A stretch of DNA of 64,000 nt from Mycobacteroides sp. LB1 (GTDB lineage Bacteria; Actinomycetota; Actinomycetes; Mycobacteriales; Mycobacteriaceae), in the NCBI RefSeq assembly GCF_013449725.1, contig NZ_JACCFF010000001.1:1736001-1800000 (forward strand). Reading direction: 5' to 3'. Shown one piece after another: positions 63,437 through 64,000 of this stretch. A program made the position numbers and the translations under genes. Position 1 is the first letter of the stretch. Every line of letters begins with the position of its first letter. The notes under the pieces are model-generated. The model searched no databases and was not told where the DNA came from. It saw nothing but the letters and a program-made list of their open reading frames with translations.

Positions 63437-64000
63437 TTACCCGCCGCGCAGCACCATCAGCTTCTGCATATCGGCCAGGCCCTGCTCCTGCGCCGCACCC
63501 AGGAATGTCGGCAAAGGGGCCTGCACCTCGGGCAGCACCTCGTTGTCGATAAGTGCCTGCAGCTCGGCTTCCCTTCCGCCACGTCCCGCTTGGTTCTCGA
63601 CTTCCTGCTGTCCGGAAGGTGTTGAGTAGTCATAGAATTCGTGGTCCGTCGGCCGCGAGGTGTCGATCTGCATGCCGCCCGGTTTCCAGTACGAATAGGT
63701 GGCCAGCTTGGCTTCTGCGGTTCGGACCGCGACGATATGACTCGGCGCCGAGGTGGGGATCTCGGTGGGAGCGTTCTCCCCCATCACCGCACGGATCCGG
63801 GGATCCTTGAGTAGGGTGGCCATCTCCTCCACCGACATATCGTCGGTGACGTGTGCGATCCACCTACGCCCTGCCGCATTGCGTTTAGCGATATCGGCGA
63901 TATCGGCGCGCGCGGCCAGGTACGAGTAGCGCGGATCCGAGCGCCAGCCGTTGCCACCGGAACCGATCGTCAGCAGCAGGGGTGCGAGGTCGACGCTCGA
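63437..64000 (-). CDS. C-terminal part of a sulfatase-family hydrolase (cut by right edge)
   Basis: The last 187 residues of a longer protein. The visible piece begins SSVDLAPLLLTIGSGGNGW, a segment typical of the sulfatase/arylsulfatase C-terminal part, and continues RRWIAHVTDD, HIVAVRTAEAKLATYSYW and YDYSTPSGQQEVENQA. The catalytic Cys/Ser motif lies beyond the window. The family call rests on C-terminal features only. Confidence 0.65.
   Translation of the reverse strand, partial: SSVDLAPLLLTIGSGGNGWRSDPRYSYLAARADIADIAKRNAAGRRWIAHVTDDMSVEEMATLLKDPRIRAVMGENAPTEIPTSAPSHIVAVRTAEAKLATYSYWKPGGMQIDTSRPTDHEFYDYSTPSGQQEVENQAGRGGREAELQALIDNEVLPEVQAPLPTFLGAAQEQGLADMQKLMVLRGG

Overview
The window reads as chromosomal DNA of a mycobacterium, most likely a rapid grower of the Mycobacteroides abscessus/chelonae group. 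The DNA is GC-rich and genes are tightly packed. Many genes start leaderless, with a TANNNT -10 box ending 6-7 nt before the start codon. The backbone is recognisably the M. tuberculosis Rv0237-Rv0251c neighbourhood in reverse order: an Acr2-type hsp20 (like Rv0251c), the sdh1 operon (like Rv0250c-Rv0247c), a flavin reductase (like Rv0245), fadE5, fadA2, fabG4-htdX, a TetR regulator (possibly like Rv0238) and lpqI. These assignments come from remembered family features, not from a database search. I see no rRNA, tRNA, CRISPR, transposase or prophage.

Layout. 0-2.3 kb: membrane protein, small heat-shock protein, acyl-ACP desaturase. 2.7-7.5 kb: a secreted cutinase that lacks its serine nucleophile, a self-sufficient P450-reductase fusion with inverted-repeat operators, and a Tat-exported isochorismatase-type hydrolase. 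7.6-9.8 kb: ahpD-ahpC divergent from an intact oxyR. 9.8-21.6 kb: an accessory catabolic island arranged as two divergent promoter pairs. Its genes encode two Asp/Glu-racemase-fold enzymes, a GntR/FCD regulator, a PEP-mutase/isocitrate-lyase-fold enzyme, a D-2-hydroxyacid dehydrogenase, an amidase, a DUF3830 protein, a class III aminotransferase, a semialdehyde dehydrogenase and a tartrate/isopropylmalate-type dehydrogenase. Both divergent promoters carry the same 14-bp palindrome GATTGT(T/A)GACAATC over the -35/spacer region, so the island is probably one regulon. An unrelated TetR/MpaB pair sits inside it.

21.8-25.7 kb: sdh1 operon. 25.7-35.8 kb: small stress and regulatory genes (ArsR, HxlR, SDR, tautomerase), a Ser/Thr kinase and a small protein related to the kinase's outer domain. 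36-45.5 kb: fatty-acid core (fadE5, fadA2, fabG4-htdX) interrupted by a hydrolase, a DUF1361 protein, a P-loop kinase and a molybdopterin oxidoreductase. 45.6-50.9 kb: a mycothiol-fold protein, a sulfate-binding protein paired with a SulP transporter, a TetR regulator and TerC. 50.9-60.8 kb: P450 plus PF10118 hydrolase controlled by a MerR, two YCII proteins, a FAAL, two tandem P450s and lpqI. 61-64 kb: hydrolase, ECF sigma factor with C-terminal extension, TfoX-domain protein and the end of a sulfatase.

Two regulatory inferences tie the window together. The first is the GATTGTNGACAATC regulon above. The second is a TTAC-N6-GTAA motif found before the TetR gene at 49.8 kb, in the fadA2/fabG4 divergent promoter (the same 16-mer, reversed) and, in a looser form, at the predicted transcription start of fadE5. 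This suggests one TetR protein controls the whole acyl-CoA dehydrogenase/thiolase/ketoreductase/hydratase set.
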